A stretch of 64,000 nucleotides of DNA. Origin: Streptomyces sp. NBC_01591 (GTDB lineage Bacteria > Actinomycetota > Actinomycetes > Streptomycetales > Streptomycetaceae). The DNA lies in assembly GCF_035918155.1 (NCBI RefSeq), contig NZ_CP109327.1, forward strand, positions 5,642,001-5,706,000, in the 5' to 3' direction. The stretch's first letter is position 1. Every line of letters begins with the position of its first letter. Both the position numbers and the translations under genes were made by a program. Shown here piece by piece: positions 1 to 35,200 of this stretch. Below the pieces are notes generated by a model. It was given only the letters and a program-made list of their open reading frames with translations, made no database searches and was not told the DNA's origin.

Positions 1-20236
<20,236 letters not shown>

Positions 20237-20240
<4 letters not shown>

Positions 20241-23200
20241 ACGCACGGATCGAGGACATCCTGCCGCTCTCACCGCTCCAGGAGGGGCTGCTCTTCCACG
20301 CTCTCTACGACCACCAGGCCCCTGACGTCTACACCGTCCAGATCGTCCTCGACATCGAGGGCGAGGTCGACGCGGCGGCCCTGCGCGCCGCGGCCGAGAC
20401 GCTCCTGCGCCGCCACGCCAACCTGCGCGCCGCGTTCCGCTACGAGGGCCTGGACCGACCGGTGCAGATCATCCGGCGCAAGATCAGGCTGCCCTGGTAC
20501 GAGTTCGATCTGAGCGACCGCACGCAGGACGGCCGGGAGAGCGAGCTCGCCCGGATCCTGGAGGCCGACCGGACCCGGAAGTTCGACCTCGCCAAGGCCC
20601 CGCTGATCCGCTTCCTGCTGATCAGGCTCGACGAGGGCCGCTACCGGTTCGTGGTCAGCAACCACCACATCCTGCTCGACGGCTGGTCGACGCCCCTGCT
20701 GTTCTCCGAACTGTTCGCGCTCTACCTGAGCCGCGGCGACGACAGCGCCCTGCCGCGCGTCACCCCGTACCGCGACTACCTCGGCTGGCTCGCGGACCAG
20801 GACCGGGGCGCCGCCGAGGACGCCTGGCGCCACGCGCTGGCCGGGGTGGACGAACCGACCCTGGTCGCGCCCGTGGACGCCGCCGCCGCGCCGGTCCGCC
20901 CCGACCGCTTCCTCTTCGAGCTGGACGAGGAGCTGACCGCCCGGCTGAACGCCGTCGCCCGGCGCCACGGCGTCACCCTGAACACCGTCGTCCAGACCGT
21001 GTGGGGGCTGCTGCTCTCCTCGCTCACCGGCCGCGCCGACGTCATCACCGGCACCACCGTCTCGGTGCGCCCGCCCGACCTCGACGGCGTCCGCAGCATG
21101 GTCGGCCTGCTCCTCAACACACTGCCGCTGCGGCTGCGCGTCGACCCGGCCGAGCCGCTGTCCGGGCTGCTGTCCCGGGTACAGGACGAGCAGGCCGCGC
21201 TGATGCCGCACCAGCACCTCGGACTCGCCGAGATCCAGGCACTGACCGGCGCCGGGGCGCTCTTCGACACCTCCGTCGTCTTCGAGAACTACCCGGTCGA
21301 CCCGGATGCCGTGAACGCGCCCATCGGCGGACTGCGGATCCGCGGCGTCGAGGGCCGGGACGCCAACCACTACCCGCTCGGCCTGACCGTGGCACCCGGC
21401 GCCCGCATCCTGCTCAAGCTGGACTACCGGCCCGACGTCCTCGACGGGGCGCTCGTGGAACGCCTGGGCGACCGGATGCGGCAGCTCTTCGAGCAGGTCG
21501 CCGCCGACACCGGACAGCCGGTCGGGCAACTGGAACTGCTGACGCCCGACGAGCGCGGCACAGCGCTGGCCCGGAGCGCCGGACCGCGCCGCGACGTACC
21601 GGCCGCGACGCTGCCCGCCCTCTTCGAGGAGCAGGTGGCACGGACCCCGGACGCCCCCGCCGTGGCGTTCGAGGACACCGGGCTGACCTTCGCCGAGCTC
21701 GACGACCGGGCGAACCGGCTCGCCCGGCTGCTGATCGAGCGCGGCGCGGGCCCCGAGCAACTGGTCGCCGTGGCCGTGGACCGCTCGGTGGACCTGGTCG
21801 CCGCCGTGCTCGCCGTCGTCAAGACCGGCGCCGCCTACCTCCCGCTCGACGTCGGACAGCCCGCCGAGCGCGTGGCGTTCGTCCTCGACGACGCCGCCCC
21901 CGCGCTGCTGGTCGCCACCACGGCGACCGCCGGCCGGGTGCCCGCCGGCGACGTACCCGTGCTGGTACTCGACGACCCGGCGACGGTGGCCGCGTGCGGG
22001 GCCGCACCCTCCGCCGCGCCCACCGACGCCGACCGCACCGCCCCGCTGCGCACCGGCCACCCGGTGTACGTCATCTACACCTCCGGGTCCACCGGCCGCC
22101 CCAAGGGCGTCGTCGTCGACCACGCCGCGCTCAACGCCTACCTGGCCTGGGCGCGGGAGCACTACGACGCGGGCGACGGACGCTGGCTGGTCCACTCGCC
22201 GGTCTCCTTCGACCTGACGGTGACCGGACTCTTCGTCCCGCTGACCACGGGCGGCTGCGCCCACCTGGTCGAACTGCGCGAAGGAGCCCCCGACGGGCCG
22301 CCCGCCCGGCGCCCGGCCCTGGTCAAGGGCACCCCCAGCCACATACCGATCCTCACCGAACTGCCGCCCGAGTTCTCACCGACCGAACAGCTCGTCGTCG
22401 GCGGTGAGTTGCTGACCGCGGACGCCGTACGGCTGTGGCGCGCGGCACGGCCCGGTGTCACGATCGTCAACGAGTACGGCCCGACCGAGACGACCGTCGG
22501 GTGCATGGAATTCCGGGTCGGCCCCGACGACGACCTCCCGGAGGCGGCCGTCCCGATCGGCCGCCCGTCGTGGAACACCGGCATCCTCGTCCTGGACAGC
22601 GCCCTGCGCCCGGTGGCCCCGGACGTCCCCGGCGAGGTGTACATCAGCGGCACCCACGTGACCCGCGGCTACCTGAACCGGCCCGGACTCACCGCGAGCC
22701 GCTTCGTGGCCGACCCGTTCGCCGCCGACGGCTCCCGGATGTACCGCACCGGCGACCTGGCCCGCTGGGGCACCGACGGCCAACTGCGTTTCGTCGCCCG
22801 CGTCGACGACCAGGTCAAGGTGCGCGGATACCGCATCGAGCTCGGCGAGATCGAGACCGTGCTCACCACCCACCCCGACGTGGCCCGTACCCTCGCCGTC
22901 GTACGCGAGGACCGGCCCGGGGACCGGCGGATCGTCGCCTACACGGTGCCCGCCGAGGGCCGCCCCGCACCCCGCGCCGAGGAGCTGCGCACCCACGCTG
23001 CCCGGCTGCTGCCCGACTACATGGTGCCCGCCGCCTTCGTCGCCCTCGACGAGTTCCCGCGCACCCCGAACGGCAAGCTGGACCGCGCCGCGCTGCCCGC
23101 CCCCGAGCTCGGCGCGGGCACCGGTGGCCGCGCCCCGCGCGGGCCCCGCGAGGAGCTGTTGTGCGGGCTGTTCGCCGAGGTGCTCGGCGTACCGCGGATC

Positions 23201-26200
23201 GGCACCGACGAGAGCTTCTTCGACCTCGGCGGACACTCGCTGCTGGTGACCCGGCTGGTCGGCCGGATCCGCACAGTGCTGGGTGTCGAACTGCCCATGC
23301 GCGCCCTCTTCGAGACGCCGACCGTGGCGGGCCTCGCCGCCCGGCTGGACGGTGCCGAGGCCGCCAGGCCGCCGCTCGTCCCGCAGCCCCGGCCGGAGCG
23401 GATACCCCTGTCGCTCGCGCAGCGGCGGCTCTGGTTCATCAACGAGGTCGACGGCCCCGGCGGCGCGTACACCGTGCCCCTCGCCGTGCGGCTCACCGGC
23501 GACCTGGACACCGGCGCCCTGCACGCCGCGCTCGGCGACGTCACCGAACGCCACGAGACGCTCCGCACCCTCTTCCCCGCCGAGGACGGCACCCCGCACC
23601 AGCGGGTCCTCGACCCGGACGCGGCCCGGCCCGCCCTGCCGGTCGTGGACATCGCCGAGGACGCGCTCCTGGCCGCGATGGCCGCCGAGGCGGGCCGCGG
23701 CTTCGACCTGGCGACCCGGACCCCGCTGCGCGCCACCCTGTACCGCACTGCCCCCGACACCCACGTACTGCTGCTGCTCTTCCACCACATCGCCACCGAC
23801 GGCTGGTCGCTCGCCCCGCTGGGCCGGGACCTCTCGGCGGCGTACGAGGCACGCCTCGGCGGTACGGCCCCGCAGTGGCAGCCGCTGCCCGTGCAGTACG
23901 CGGACTACACCCTGTGGCAGCGGGAACTCCTCGGCGACGAGAGCGACCCGCAGAGCCTGATCTCCGGCCAACTCGACTTCTGGCGCACCGCGTTGGCGGA
24001 CCTCCCCGACCAGCTGGAGCTGCCGGCCGACCGGCCCAGGCCCGCCGTGGCCGGCCTCGGCGGCGACACCGCGCAGTTCCGCCTCGACCCGGAACTGCAC
24101 CAGCGGCTCACCGCGCTGGCCCGCGAGAACGACGTCAGCCTGTTCATGGTGCTCCAGGCCGCGGTCGCGGCCCTGCTCACCCGGCTCGGCGCGGGCACCG
24201 ACATCCCGCTCGGCAGCCCCGTCGTCGGCCGGACCGACGACGCCACCACGGACCTGGTCGGCTTCTTCGTCAACACCCTGGTCCTGCGCACCGACACCTC
24301 CGGCGACCCCACCTTCCGCCGGCTCCTGGAGCAGGTCCGGGAGACCGACCTCGCCGCGTACGCCCATCAGGACGTGCCGTTCGAGCGGCTGGTGGAGGTC
24401 CTCAACCCGGCCCGCTCGCTCTCCCGTCACCCGCTGTTCCAGGTGATGATCACCCTCCAGAACAACGAGACCGCCGAGCTGCGGCTGCCCGCCCTCACCG
24501 CACGCCCCATGGAGGTCGGCACCGGCGTCGCCAAGTTCGATCTGTTCTTCGCGTTCGCGCAGGAGCGGTCCGCCGAGGCCCCCGACGGCCGGGCGGGCGG
24601 GCTCGAAGGCACCGTCGAGTTCAGCACCGACCTGTACGACCGGGCCACCGTCGACACCCTGCTGGCCAGGCTGGTCCGCCTGCTGGAAGGGGTGACCAGC
24701 GACCCGGACCGGTCCATCGGCCGGATCGAGATCCTCACCCCGGAGGAGCGCCACCGGGTGCTGGAGGAGTGGAACGACACCGTTCGCCCGCTCGCCCCGG
24801 ACACCCTGCCCGCCCTCTTCGAGGCACAGGCGGCCCGCACGCCCGACGCCACCGCGGTGCTCGCCGACGACGGCGCGCTGAGCTACGCGGACCTCAACGC
24901 CCACGCCAACCGGCTGGCCCGGCTGCTGGCCGGACGGGGCGTGGGTCCCGAAAGTCTGGTCGCCCTCGCCGTGCCGCGCTCGACCACCCAGATCGTCGCG
25001 CTCCTCGCGGTACTCAAGGCGGGCGCCGCCTATCTGCCGCTCGACCCGGACTACCCCGCCGAGCGCCTGGCCCACATGGTCACCGACGCGGCGCCCGCGC
25101 TGCTGCTGACCACGGCCGCGACGGCCGGCCGGCTGCCGCGCGAGTGCACCGAGGCGACCACCCCCGTACTGCTCGACCGGCTGCCAGGCCTCGACGGGTA
25201 CGCCGCGACCGATCTGCGCGACAGCGACCGGACCCGGCCGCTGCGGCCGGAGCACCCCGCCTACGTCATCTACACCTCCGGCTCCACCGGCCGGCCCAAG
25301 GGCGTGGTCATGCCCGGTGCGGCCATGGTCAACCTGATGGCCTGGCACGCCGGGGCGGTCCCGGGTGCCGAGGGCACCAGGACGGCGCAGTTCACCGCGC
25401 TCAGCTTCGATGTGTCGGCGCAGGAGATCCTCTCCGCACTGCTGCACGGCAAGTGCCTGGTCGTGCCGGACGACGCGGTGCGCCGCGACCCGGCCGCCTT
25501 CGCCGAGTGGCTGGACCGCCACCGGGTGCAGGAGCTGTACGCGCCCAGCCTGGTCATCGACGCACTCTTCGACGCCCTCGGGCCGGACGGCGAACTGCCC
25601 GCGCTGACCCAGGTGGCACAGGCCGGCGAGGCCCTGGTGCTCAGCGCCCGGATCCGGGACGCCCACCGGCGCGGCGGCTGGCGGCTGCACAACCACTACG
25701 GGCCCACCGAGACCCATGTGGTGACCGGCTGCACGCTGCCCGCCGACACCGACGACTGGCCCGCCACCGCGTCCATCGGCACCCCGGTGCGCAACACCCG
25801 TGCGTATGTGCTGGATGCGCGGCTGCGTCCGGTGGCGCCGGGTGTGGCGGGGGAGCTCTATCTCGCCGGGGCCGGGGTGGCCCGTGGTTATCTGAACCGT
25901 CCTGGGCTGAGTGCGGAGCGGTTCGTGGCCGATCCGTTCGCCCTGGTGGCGGGTGCGCGGATGTACCGCACCGGTGACCTGGCCCGGTGGGCCGGGGACG
26001 GGAATCTGGAGTACCTGGGGCGCACCGATCACCAGGTCAAGGTCCGTGGGTTCCGTATCGAGCCGGGTGAGATCGAGGCCGTGCTGGCCGCCCACCCCGG
26101 CATCGCCCGCGCCGTCGTCCTCGCACGCCAGGACGGCCCGGGACGCACCCGGCTGGTGGCCTACGCCGTACCCGCCGACGGTCAGGTGCCGGACACCGCC

Positions 26201-29200
26201 GCGCTGCGCCGGGCCGCGGCCGCCGCACTGCCCGAACACATGGTCCCGGCCGCCTTCGTGATCCTGGACGCGCTGCCGCTGACCCCCAACGGGAAGCTCG
26301 ACCGGCGTGCGCTGCCCGAGCCCGAAACCGGCAGCGGCCGTGCCCCGGCCACCCCGGAGGAGGAGCGGCTGTGCGCGCTGTTCGCCGAGGTCCTGGGCGT
26401 GGACACGGTGGGCGCCGAGGACGGGTTCTTCGAGCTGGGCGGACACTCGCTGCTGGCGACCAAGCTGGTCAGCCGGATCCGTACGGAGTTCGGCGTCGAA
26501 CTCCCCGTACGGGCCCTGTTCGAGGCCCCCACGCCGGAACAGCTGGCCGACTGCCTCGGTGCTGCGGACACCGCCCGCCGGGCGCTGCGGCCGATGGCAC
26601 GGCCCGAGCTGCTGCCGCTGTCCTACGCCCAGCGGCGGCTCTGGTTCATCAACCGCATGGACCCGCAGGACGCCCGCTACAACCTCGCGCTGGCCGTGCG
26701 GCTGACCGGAACGCTGGACGCCACCGCACTGCGGGCCGCGCTCGCCGATGTCGTGGCACGCCACGAGAGCCTGCGGACCGTCTTCCCCGAGGTCGACGGC
26801 GAACCCCGTCAGCGGGTGCTCGACGAGCTGCGGCCGGAGCTGGACACCGTGTACCTCGGCGAAGGCGCGCTGCCCGCGGCCCTGGCCGCCGAGGCCGGGC
26901 GCGGCTTCGACCTGACCGGTGAACCGCCGCTGCGGGCCACCCTGTTCTCGCTCGGCGCCGACTCCCACGTCCTGCTGCTCGGGCTGCACCACATCGCCGG
27001 TGACGGCTGGTCGCTCGCCCCGCTGGGCCGGGACCTCTCGGCGGCATACGAGGCACGCCTCGGTGGTACGGCCCCGAAGTGGGCGCCGCTGCCCGTGCAG
27101 TACGCGGACTACACCCTGTGGCAGCGCGAGATCCTCGGCGACGAGGACCGGGCGGACAGCGACATGTCCCGCCAACTCGCCCACTGGAAGGCCGCATTGG
27201 CCGGTCTGCCGGATCAGCTGGAATTGCCGGCCGACCGGCAGCGGCCGGCGGTGGCGACCTTCCGGGGCGGCCGTGCCCCCGTACGGATCGACGCCGCCCT
27301 GCACGGGCGTCTGGTCCGGCTGGCCCGGCAGCGCTCCACGAGCCTGTTCATGGTGGTGCAGGCGGGGCTCGCGGCCCTGCTCACCCGGCTCGGCGCGGGC
27401 ACCGACATCCCCGTCGGGACCGCCGTCGCCGGCCGGACCGACGAGGCGCTCGACGAGCTGGTCGGCTGCTTCATCAACACCCTGGTCCTGCGCACCGACA
27501 CCTCCGGCGACCCGTCCTTCGGTGAACTCCTCGACCGCGTCCGGGAGACCGACCTCGCCGCGTACGCCCATCAGGACGTGCCGTTCGAGCGGCTGGTCGA
27601 GGTCCTCAACCCGGCCCGCTCGCTCTCCCGTCACCCGCTGTTCCAGGTGATGATCACGCTCCAGAACAACGAGACCGCCCGCCTCGGCCTGCCCGGACTC
27701 GACGTCCGGCCCGAGGACATCGGCGGCGGCGCGGTCCGCTTCGACCTGCTGCTGGACCTCGCCGAGCGGTTCACCGCCGACGGGACACCGGACGGCCTGG
27801 CCGGCGCACTCGACTACAGCGCCGACCTCTTCGACCCGGCCACGGCGCAGCGGATCACCGAACAGTTCGTCCGCGTCCTGGAAGCCGGTGCCGCCGACCC
27901 CGGACTGCCGATCGGCGACATCGACGTGCTCGGGCCGCAGGAACGCCACCGGGTGCTGGAGGAGTGGAACGACACCGCGGCCGAACTGTCCGGCGCGACC
28001 CTGCCCGCACTCTTCGAGGCACGGGCGGCCCGCACCCCGGACGCCGTCGCCCTGCTCACCGAGAACGGCACGGACACCTGCGTCGAGCTGACCTACGGGC
28101 AGCTCAACGCCCGCGCCAACCGCCTGGCACACCGGCTGATCGCGGCCGGCGCCGGACCGGAGCGGTTCGTCGCACTGGCCCTGCCGCGCTCGGCGGAGCT
28201 CGTCGTCGCGATGCTGGCCGTGCTCAAGACCGGCGCCGGCTATCTGCCGGTGGACCCGGACTACCCGGCCGACCGCATCGCCCACATGCTCGCCGACGCC
28301 CGCCCGGTCCTCGTCGTCACCGACGACGAGGAGTTCGACACCGGTGACCCCGGGCGGCCGGTCGTCCACCCGGCCGACGACCCGTACGGTGCCGACGCCA
28401 CGACCCCGCTGCCCGACACCGACCCGACCGACGAGGACCGCCTCGCTCCGCTGACCCCCGCCCATCCCGCGTACGTCATCTACACCTCCGGCTCCACCGG
28501 CCGGCCCAAGGGCGTGGTGATCCCGCACTCCGGGCTGGTCAACTTCCTCACCGCGATGACGGACCGCTTCCCCCTCGGGGCGACCGACCGGCTTCTCGCC
28601 GTGACCACGGTCGCCTTCGACATCCACACCCTGGAGATCCACGCCCCGCTCATCGACGGCGCGAGCGTGGTCCTGGCGGACCGCGCGACCGTACGCGACC
28701 CGGACGCCCTCGCCGCCCTCGCCGAACGCACCGGGGCCACCCTGATGCAGGCCACCCCGTCCCTGTGGCAGGAACTGGTCACCGGCCACCCGGAACGGGT
28801 GCGGGGGCTGCGCATGCTCGTCGGCGGCGAGGCACTGCCGCCCGGCCTCGCGGCCGCCATGCGGGAGCTCGCCACGGAGGTCACCAACCTCTACGGGCCC
28901 ACCGAGACGACCGTCTGGTCCACGGCCGCCGCGCTCACCGACCGGCCGGGCGCCCCCGCCATCGGCACCCCGGTGCGCAACACCCGTGCGTATGTGCTGG
29001 ATGCGCGGCTGCGTCCGGTGGCGCCGGGTGTGGCGGGAGAGCTCTATCTCGCCGGGGCCGGGGTGGCGCGCGGTTATCTGAACCGTCCTGGGCTGAGTGC
29101 GGAGCGGTTCGTGGCCGATCCGTTCGCCCTGGTGGCGGGTGCGCGGATGTACCGCACCGGTGACCTGGCCCGGTGGGCCGGGGACGGGAATCTGGAGTAC

Positions 29201-32200
29201 CTGGGGCGCACCGACCACCAGGTCAAGGTCCGTGGGTTCCGTATCGAGCTGGGTGAGATCGAGGCCGTGCTGGCCGCCCACCCCGAGGTCGCCCGCGCCG
29301 TCGTCACCGTCCACGCCCAGGGCTCGCCGGACGCCCGCCTCGTCGCCTACCTGGTGCCCTCGGGGGACCGGGAGCCCCGACTCGGCGCGGTGCGCGAGCA
29401 CGCGGGTGCGGTGCTGCCCGAGCACATGGTGCCCGGCGCCGTCGTCGTCCTCGACGCGCTGCCGCTGACCCCCAACGGGAAGGTGGACCGGGCCGCCCTG
29501 CCGGACCCGGAGTTCGGGACCGACGCGGCGGGGCGCGCCCCGCGCACCCCCGCCGAGGAGATCCTGTGCGGGATGTTCGCCGAGATCCTCGGCGCGGACC
29601 GGGTGGGGCCCGACGACAGCTTCTTCGACCTGGGCGGCCACTCGCTGCTCGCCACCCGGCTGGTCAGCCGGATCCGTACCGCCTTCGGCGTCGAACTGCC
29701 CATCCGGGCCCTGTTCGAGGCACCCACCGTGGCCCGGCTCACCGTCCACCTGGACGAGGCCGCCGCCGCCCGGCGGGCCCCGGCCGCCGTCCCGGACCGG
29801 CCCGAACGGATACCGCTCTCCTTCGCCCAGCGGCGGCTCTGGTTCATCAACCGCTTCGACGAGCAGAGCAGCACGTACAACATGCCCTTCGCGGTACGGC
29901 TGCGCGGCGCCCTCGACGCGGGGGCCCTGCGCCTGGCGCTGGCCGACGTCGTCGACCGGCACCAGAGCCTGCGCACCACCTTCCCCGAAGTGGACGGGGT
30001 GCCCTGCCAGCACGTGCTGCCCACCGCGGACGCCGCACCGCCGATGCCCGTCGTCGTCACCACCGAGGAGAGCCTCCCCGGCGAACTGGCCGCCGAGGCG
30101 GGCCGCGGCTTCGACCTCGCCGCCGAACCGCCCCTGCGCGCCACGCTGTTCGCGCTCGCGCCCGAGGAGCACGTGGTGCTCCTGCTGGTGCACCACATCG
30201 CCGGTGACCGCTGGTCGCTGGCCCCGCTCGCCGGTGACCTGGCCGCGGCGTACGCGGCACGGAGCGCGGGCGAGGCCCCCGACTGGGCGGAACTGCCGCT
30301 CCAGTACGTGGACTACACCCTGTGGCAGCACCGGGTGCTCGGCTCCGACGAGGACCCCGACAGCGTCATCTCCCGCCAACTGGCCTTCTGGACCGAGGCG
30401 GTGGAGGGCCTGCCCGAGGAGCTCGACCTGCCCACCGACCGGCCGCGCCCGGCCCGTACCGACTTCAGGGGCGACGAGGTCACCTTCGAGCTGAGCCCGG
30501 AACTGCACACCCGGCTCGCGGACCTGGCGCGCACCCATCAGGCCAGCCTCTACATGGTGCTCCAGGCCGGACTCGCGGCCCTGCTCACCCGGCTCGGCGC
30601 CGGCACCGACCTGCCGATCGGCTGCGCGGTCGCCGGACGGGACGACGAGGCCCTCGACGAGCTCGTCGGCTTCTTCGTCAACACCCTCGTGCTGCGCACC
30701 GACACCTCCGGCGACCCGGGGTTCGCGGAGCTGCTCGACCGGGTCCGGCGCACCGACCTGGCCGCGTTCGCCCACCAGGACCTGCCCTTCGAGCTGCTCG
30801 TCGAGAAGCTGAACCCGGAGCGGGTAGCGGGCCGGCACCCGCTGTTCCAGATCGCGCTCGGGCTGCAGAACGCCACGCCCGAACCGCGTGACCTGACCGG
30901 TCTCGACACCCGGGCCGAGCCGCTCGGCGTCCAGGTGTCCCGCTTCGACCTGCTGTTCAACCTGGTCGAGCGGCACGACGCCGACGGCCGGGCCGCCGGG
31001 CTGTTCGGCGTCGCCGAGTACAGCACCGACCTGTTCGACGCCGGCACCGTACGCGGACTGACCGACCGGCTGGAGCGGCTCCTCCTGGCGGCCGTCGCCG
31101 ACCCGGACCTGCCGATCGGCGCACTCGACCTGCTGGCGCCCGAGGAGCGCCACCGGGTGCTCGTCGAATGGAACGACACCGGCCGCGAGGTCCCCGCGCT
31201 GCCGGTGCCCGCCCTCTTCGAGGCACAGGTGTCCAGGGCCCCCGGCCGTACCGCGCTGGTGCACGGGGACCGCACCCTGACGTACGCCGAACTCGACGCG
31301 CAGGCCAACCGGCTGGCCCGGGTCCTGGCGGACCGGGGCGTCGGACCGGAGCGGATCGTGGCCCTCGCGCTGCCCCGGAGCATCGACCAGGTGGTCGCCG
31401 TGCTCGCCGTGCTCAAGGCGGGCGGCGCCTATCTGCCGGTCGACCCGGACTACCCGGCCGACCGCATCGCGTACATGCTGGCCGACTCCCGGCCCACACT
31501 GCTGATCAGCCACGCGGGAATCGCCGCCACACTGCCCGGACACGACACACCCGTGCTGCTGCTCGACGCGCCGGAGACCGGCCGCGAGACGGCCGCGTAC
31601 CCCGACGGCGTCCTCACCGACGCCGAGCGCACCCGGCCGCTGCTGCGCGGCCACCCCGCGTACGTGATCTACACCTCGGGCTCGACCGGGCGCCCCAAGG
31701 GCGTCGTCGTGTCCCACGAGGGCCCGGCCAGCCTGGCCTTCGGCCAGATCGACCGGTTCGCGGTCGGCGAGGACGCCCGGGTGCTGCAGTTCGCCTCGCC
31801 CAGCTTCGACGCCGCCTTCTCCGAGCTGTGCATGGCCCTGCTGTCGGGCGCCGCCCTGGTGCTCGCGGAACGCGACCGGATGCTTCCCGGCGCCCCGCTG
31901 GCCGAGCTGATGGACACCGAGCGGATCACGCACGTCACCCTGCCGCCCGTCGCCCTGACGGTGCTGCCGCCGGAAGCCATGCGCACGGTCACCACCCTGG
32001 TCGTCGCGGGCGACGCGGTCTCCCGCGAATCGGTCGCCCGCTGGTCCCGCGACCGCCGGATGATCAACGCCTACGGGCCCACCGAGACGACGGTGTGCGC
32101 CACCATGAGCCGGCCCCTGTCCGCCGGGGACGGCGCACCGCCGATCGGCCGCCCCATCGACAACGCCCGGGTGTACGTCCTGGACGCGCGGCTCGCCCCG

Positions 32201-35200
32201 GTGGCCCCGGGCGCGGTCGGTGAGCTGTACGTCGCGGGCGCGGGCCTGGCCCGCGGCTACCTGGGCCGCCCCGCACTGACCGGCGGGCGGTTCGTCGCCG
32301 ACCCGTTCTCCCCGTCCGGCGGCCGGATGTACCGCACCGGCGACCTGGTGCGCTGGGGCGGCGACGGCGAACTGCGGTTCGTCGGCCGGGCCGACCACCA
32401 GGTCAAGGTCCGCGGCTTCCGCATCGAACCGGGCGAGGTCGAATCGCTGCTGTCCGGCCACCCCGACGTGGCGCAGGCCGCGGTGATCGTGCGCGAGGAC
32501 CGGCCGGGCGACCGGCAGCTCGTCGGGTACGTGGTCCCCGCCGAGCGCTCCGCCCGCGCCGACGGCGCCGACGAGGGCACCGACGCGGCGGATCAGGTCG
32601 ACGAGTGGCGCGAGGTCTACGACACGCACTACCGCCAGGAGGCCGAGGCCGGGGCGTTCGGTGAGAACTTCTCCGGCTGGCTGAGCAGTTACGACGGCAC
32701 GCCCATCGAGCTGGAGCAGATGTGGCAGTGGCGGTCGTCCACGGTGGAGCGCATCCTCGCGCTGAACCCGGCACGGGTCCTCGAACTCGGCGTCGGCAAC
32801 GGCCTGATCCTGTCGAAGGTCGCCCCGCACGTCGAGACGTACTGGGGCACCGACTTCTCCTCGGAGGCCATCGAGGCGCTGCGCGCCCAGGTGGACCGGG
32901 AGCCCGGTCTCGCCGGACGGGTGGAGCTGCGCACCGGGGCCGCCCACGAGACGGACGGGCTGCCCCGGGGCTTCTTCGACCTGGTGGTCGTCAACTCGGT
33001 CGCCCAGTACTTCCCGGACGCCGGTTACCTGGAGGACGTCGTACGCAAGGCGGTCGCCCTGGTGGCGCCGGGCGGCACCGTCTTCGTCGGGGACGTACGC
33101 AACCTGCGTACCCTGCGCGGCTTCGCGGCCGGGGTGACGCTGAACCGCTGGTCGCCCGATGAGGGCCTGGCCGCGCTGCGCCGGGGCGTCGAGCAGAGCG
33201 TCGTGATGGAGAAGGAACTGCTGGTCGACCCGGCCTTCTTCGGCGCCCTGGCCGAGACCGTTCCGGGTCTGTCCGCCGATGTCCGGATCAAGCGTTCCAC
33301 CTTCGGCAACGAACTGACCAGGCACCGTTACGACGCGGTCCTGCACACGGGCGGCTGGCCCGAGGCCCCCGTGCTGCGGGAGCTGGCGTGGGACGCCGTC
33401 ACGGGCGGCCTCGACGGGCTGACCGCCGTGCTGGAGTCCTCGGACGCGGAGCTGCGGGTGAACGGTGTGCCCAACGCCCGGCTCGCCGGTGAACTCGGTG
33501 CGCTGCGGGAGCTGGAGGCGGAGGCGGAACCGTCCGCCGTCGTCGAGACGTGGCTCCGTCCGGACAGCGCCGGTGTGGAGCCCGAGGAGCTGTGGCTGCT
33601 CGCCGGAAGGCTGGGCAGGCCCGTGGCCGTGACCTGGTCGGACGGCGGGGGCGAGGGGGCGATGGACGTGGTGTTCGGCGCCCCGGGCGACGAGACGCCC
33701 ACGGTGTGCCCGAAGGCCCGCCCCGGCGTCCCGCTCGGCTCGTACACCAACGACCCGGTGGGCAACCGCGAGGTCGGCAGCCTGGTCGCCGCGCTGCGCA
33801 CCCACCTCGCCGGGCGGCTGCCCGACTACATGGTCCCCGCGGCGATCGTGGCGCTGGAGGCCCTGCCGGTCACCCCCAACGGAAAGCTGGACCGGCGGGC
33901 GCTGCCCGCACCGGACTTCGACGCCGCGTCCGGCGGACGCGCACCGGGGACCGAGCGCGAGGAGCGGCTGTGCGCGCTGTTCGCCGAGGTCCTCGGGCTG
34001 TCCTCGGTCGGCGCGGAGAGCAGCTTCTTCGAGCTGGGCGGCGACTCCATCCTCTCCATCCAGCTGGTCAGCCGGGCCCGCAGGGCGGGTCTGGTGATCA
34101 CCCCGAGGGAGGTCTTCGAGCACAAGACCGTCGAGGCGCTGGCCGTGGTGGCGGGCACCGTCGACGCCACCCGGCAGGCCGAGCCCGACGTCCCGGTCGG
34201 CGAGCTCCCGTACACGCCGATCATGCACTGGCTGGCCGAACTGGGCGGCCGGAGCGACGCGTTCAGCCAGTCCATGCTGGCGCCCGTCCCGGCGGGCTGC
34301 GACACCGCCACGGTGACCGCGGCCCTGGACGCGCTGCTGGACCACCACGACGCACTGCGCGCCACGAAGGCCCCCGCCCCCGCCCGGACACTGGACATCC
34401 GCCCGGCCGGCGCGGTCACCTCCGCCGACGTGCTGCGCCGCGTGGACGTCACGGGCCTGGAGGACACGGCGGTACGTGTCGTCGTCGACGAACACGCCGC
34501 ACAGGCCGTGCGCCTGCTCGACCCGGAGAACGGCGTCATGCTCCTGGCGACCTGGTTCGACGCCGGCCCCGGCGCGCCCGGCTGCCTGCTGCTGACCGCC
34601 CACCACCTGGTCGTCGACGGGGTGTCCTGGCGGATCCTGCTGCCCGACCTGGACCAGGCGCTGGCCGCCGCGGCCTCCGGGCGCGAGCCCGTGCTGCAAC
34701 CGGTGGGCACCTCGCTGCGGGCCTGGTCGAAGTGGCTCGGCGAGGAGGCCGTGCACCCGGCCCGGACCGCCGAACTGCCCTACTGGCAGCGGACGCTGGC
34801 CGGTCCGGACGGCGAGAACGGCGAGAACGGCCACAACGGCCGGACCGGCCCGGACCCGCTGCTCGGCGCCCGCCCGCTGGACCCGCGCCGCGATGTGGCC
34901 GCCACCCTGCGCCGCTTCACACTGCGGCTGCCCGCCACCGGCCTGCTGACGTCCGTCCCGACGGCCTTCCACGCCGGGGTGGCCGACGTACTGCTGACCG
35001 GCCTCGCGCTGGCGGCGACCCGTCGCCGCGCCCCGGCCGGAGGCGGTGGCACCCTGCTGGTGGACGTCGAGGGGCACGGCAGGTACGAACCGGAGGGCAT
35101 CGACCTGTCCCGTACCGTCGGCTGGTTCACCGCGCTCTACCCGGCCCGGCTCGACCCGGGCGCACCCGACTGGGACGAGGTGCGGACCGGCGGCCCCGCC

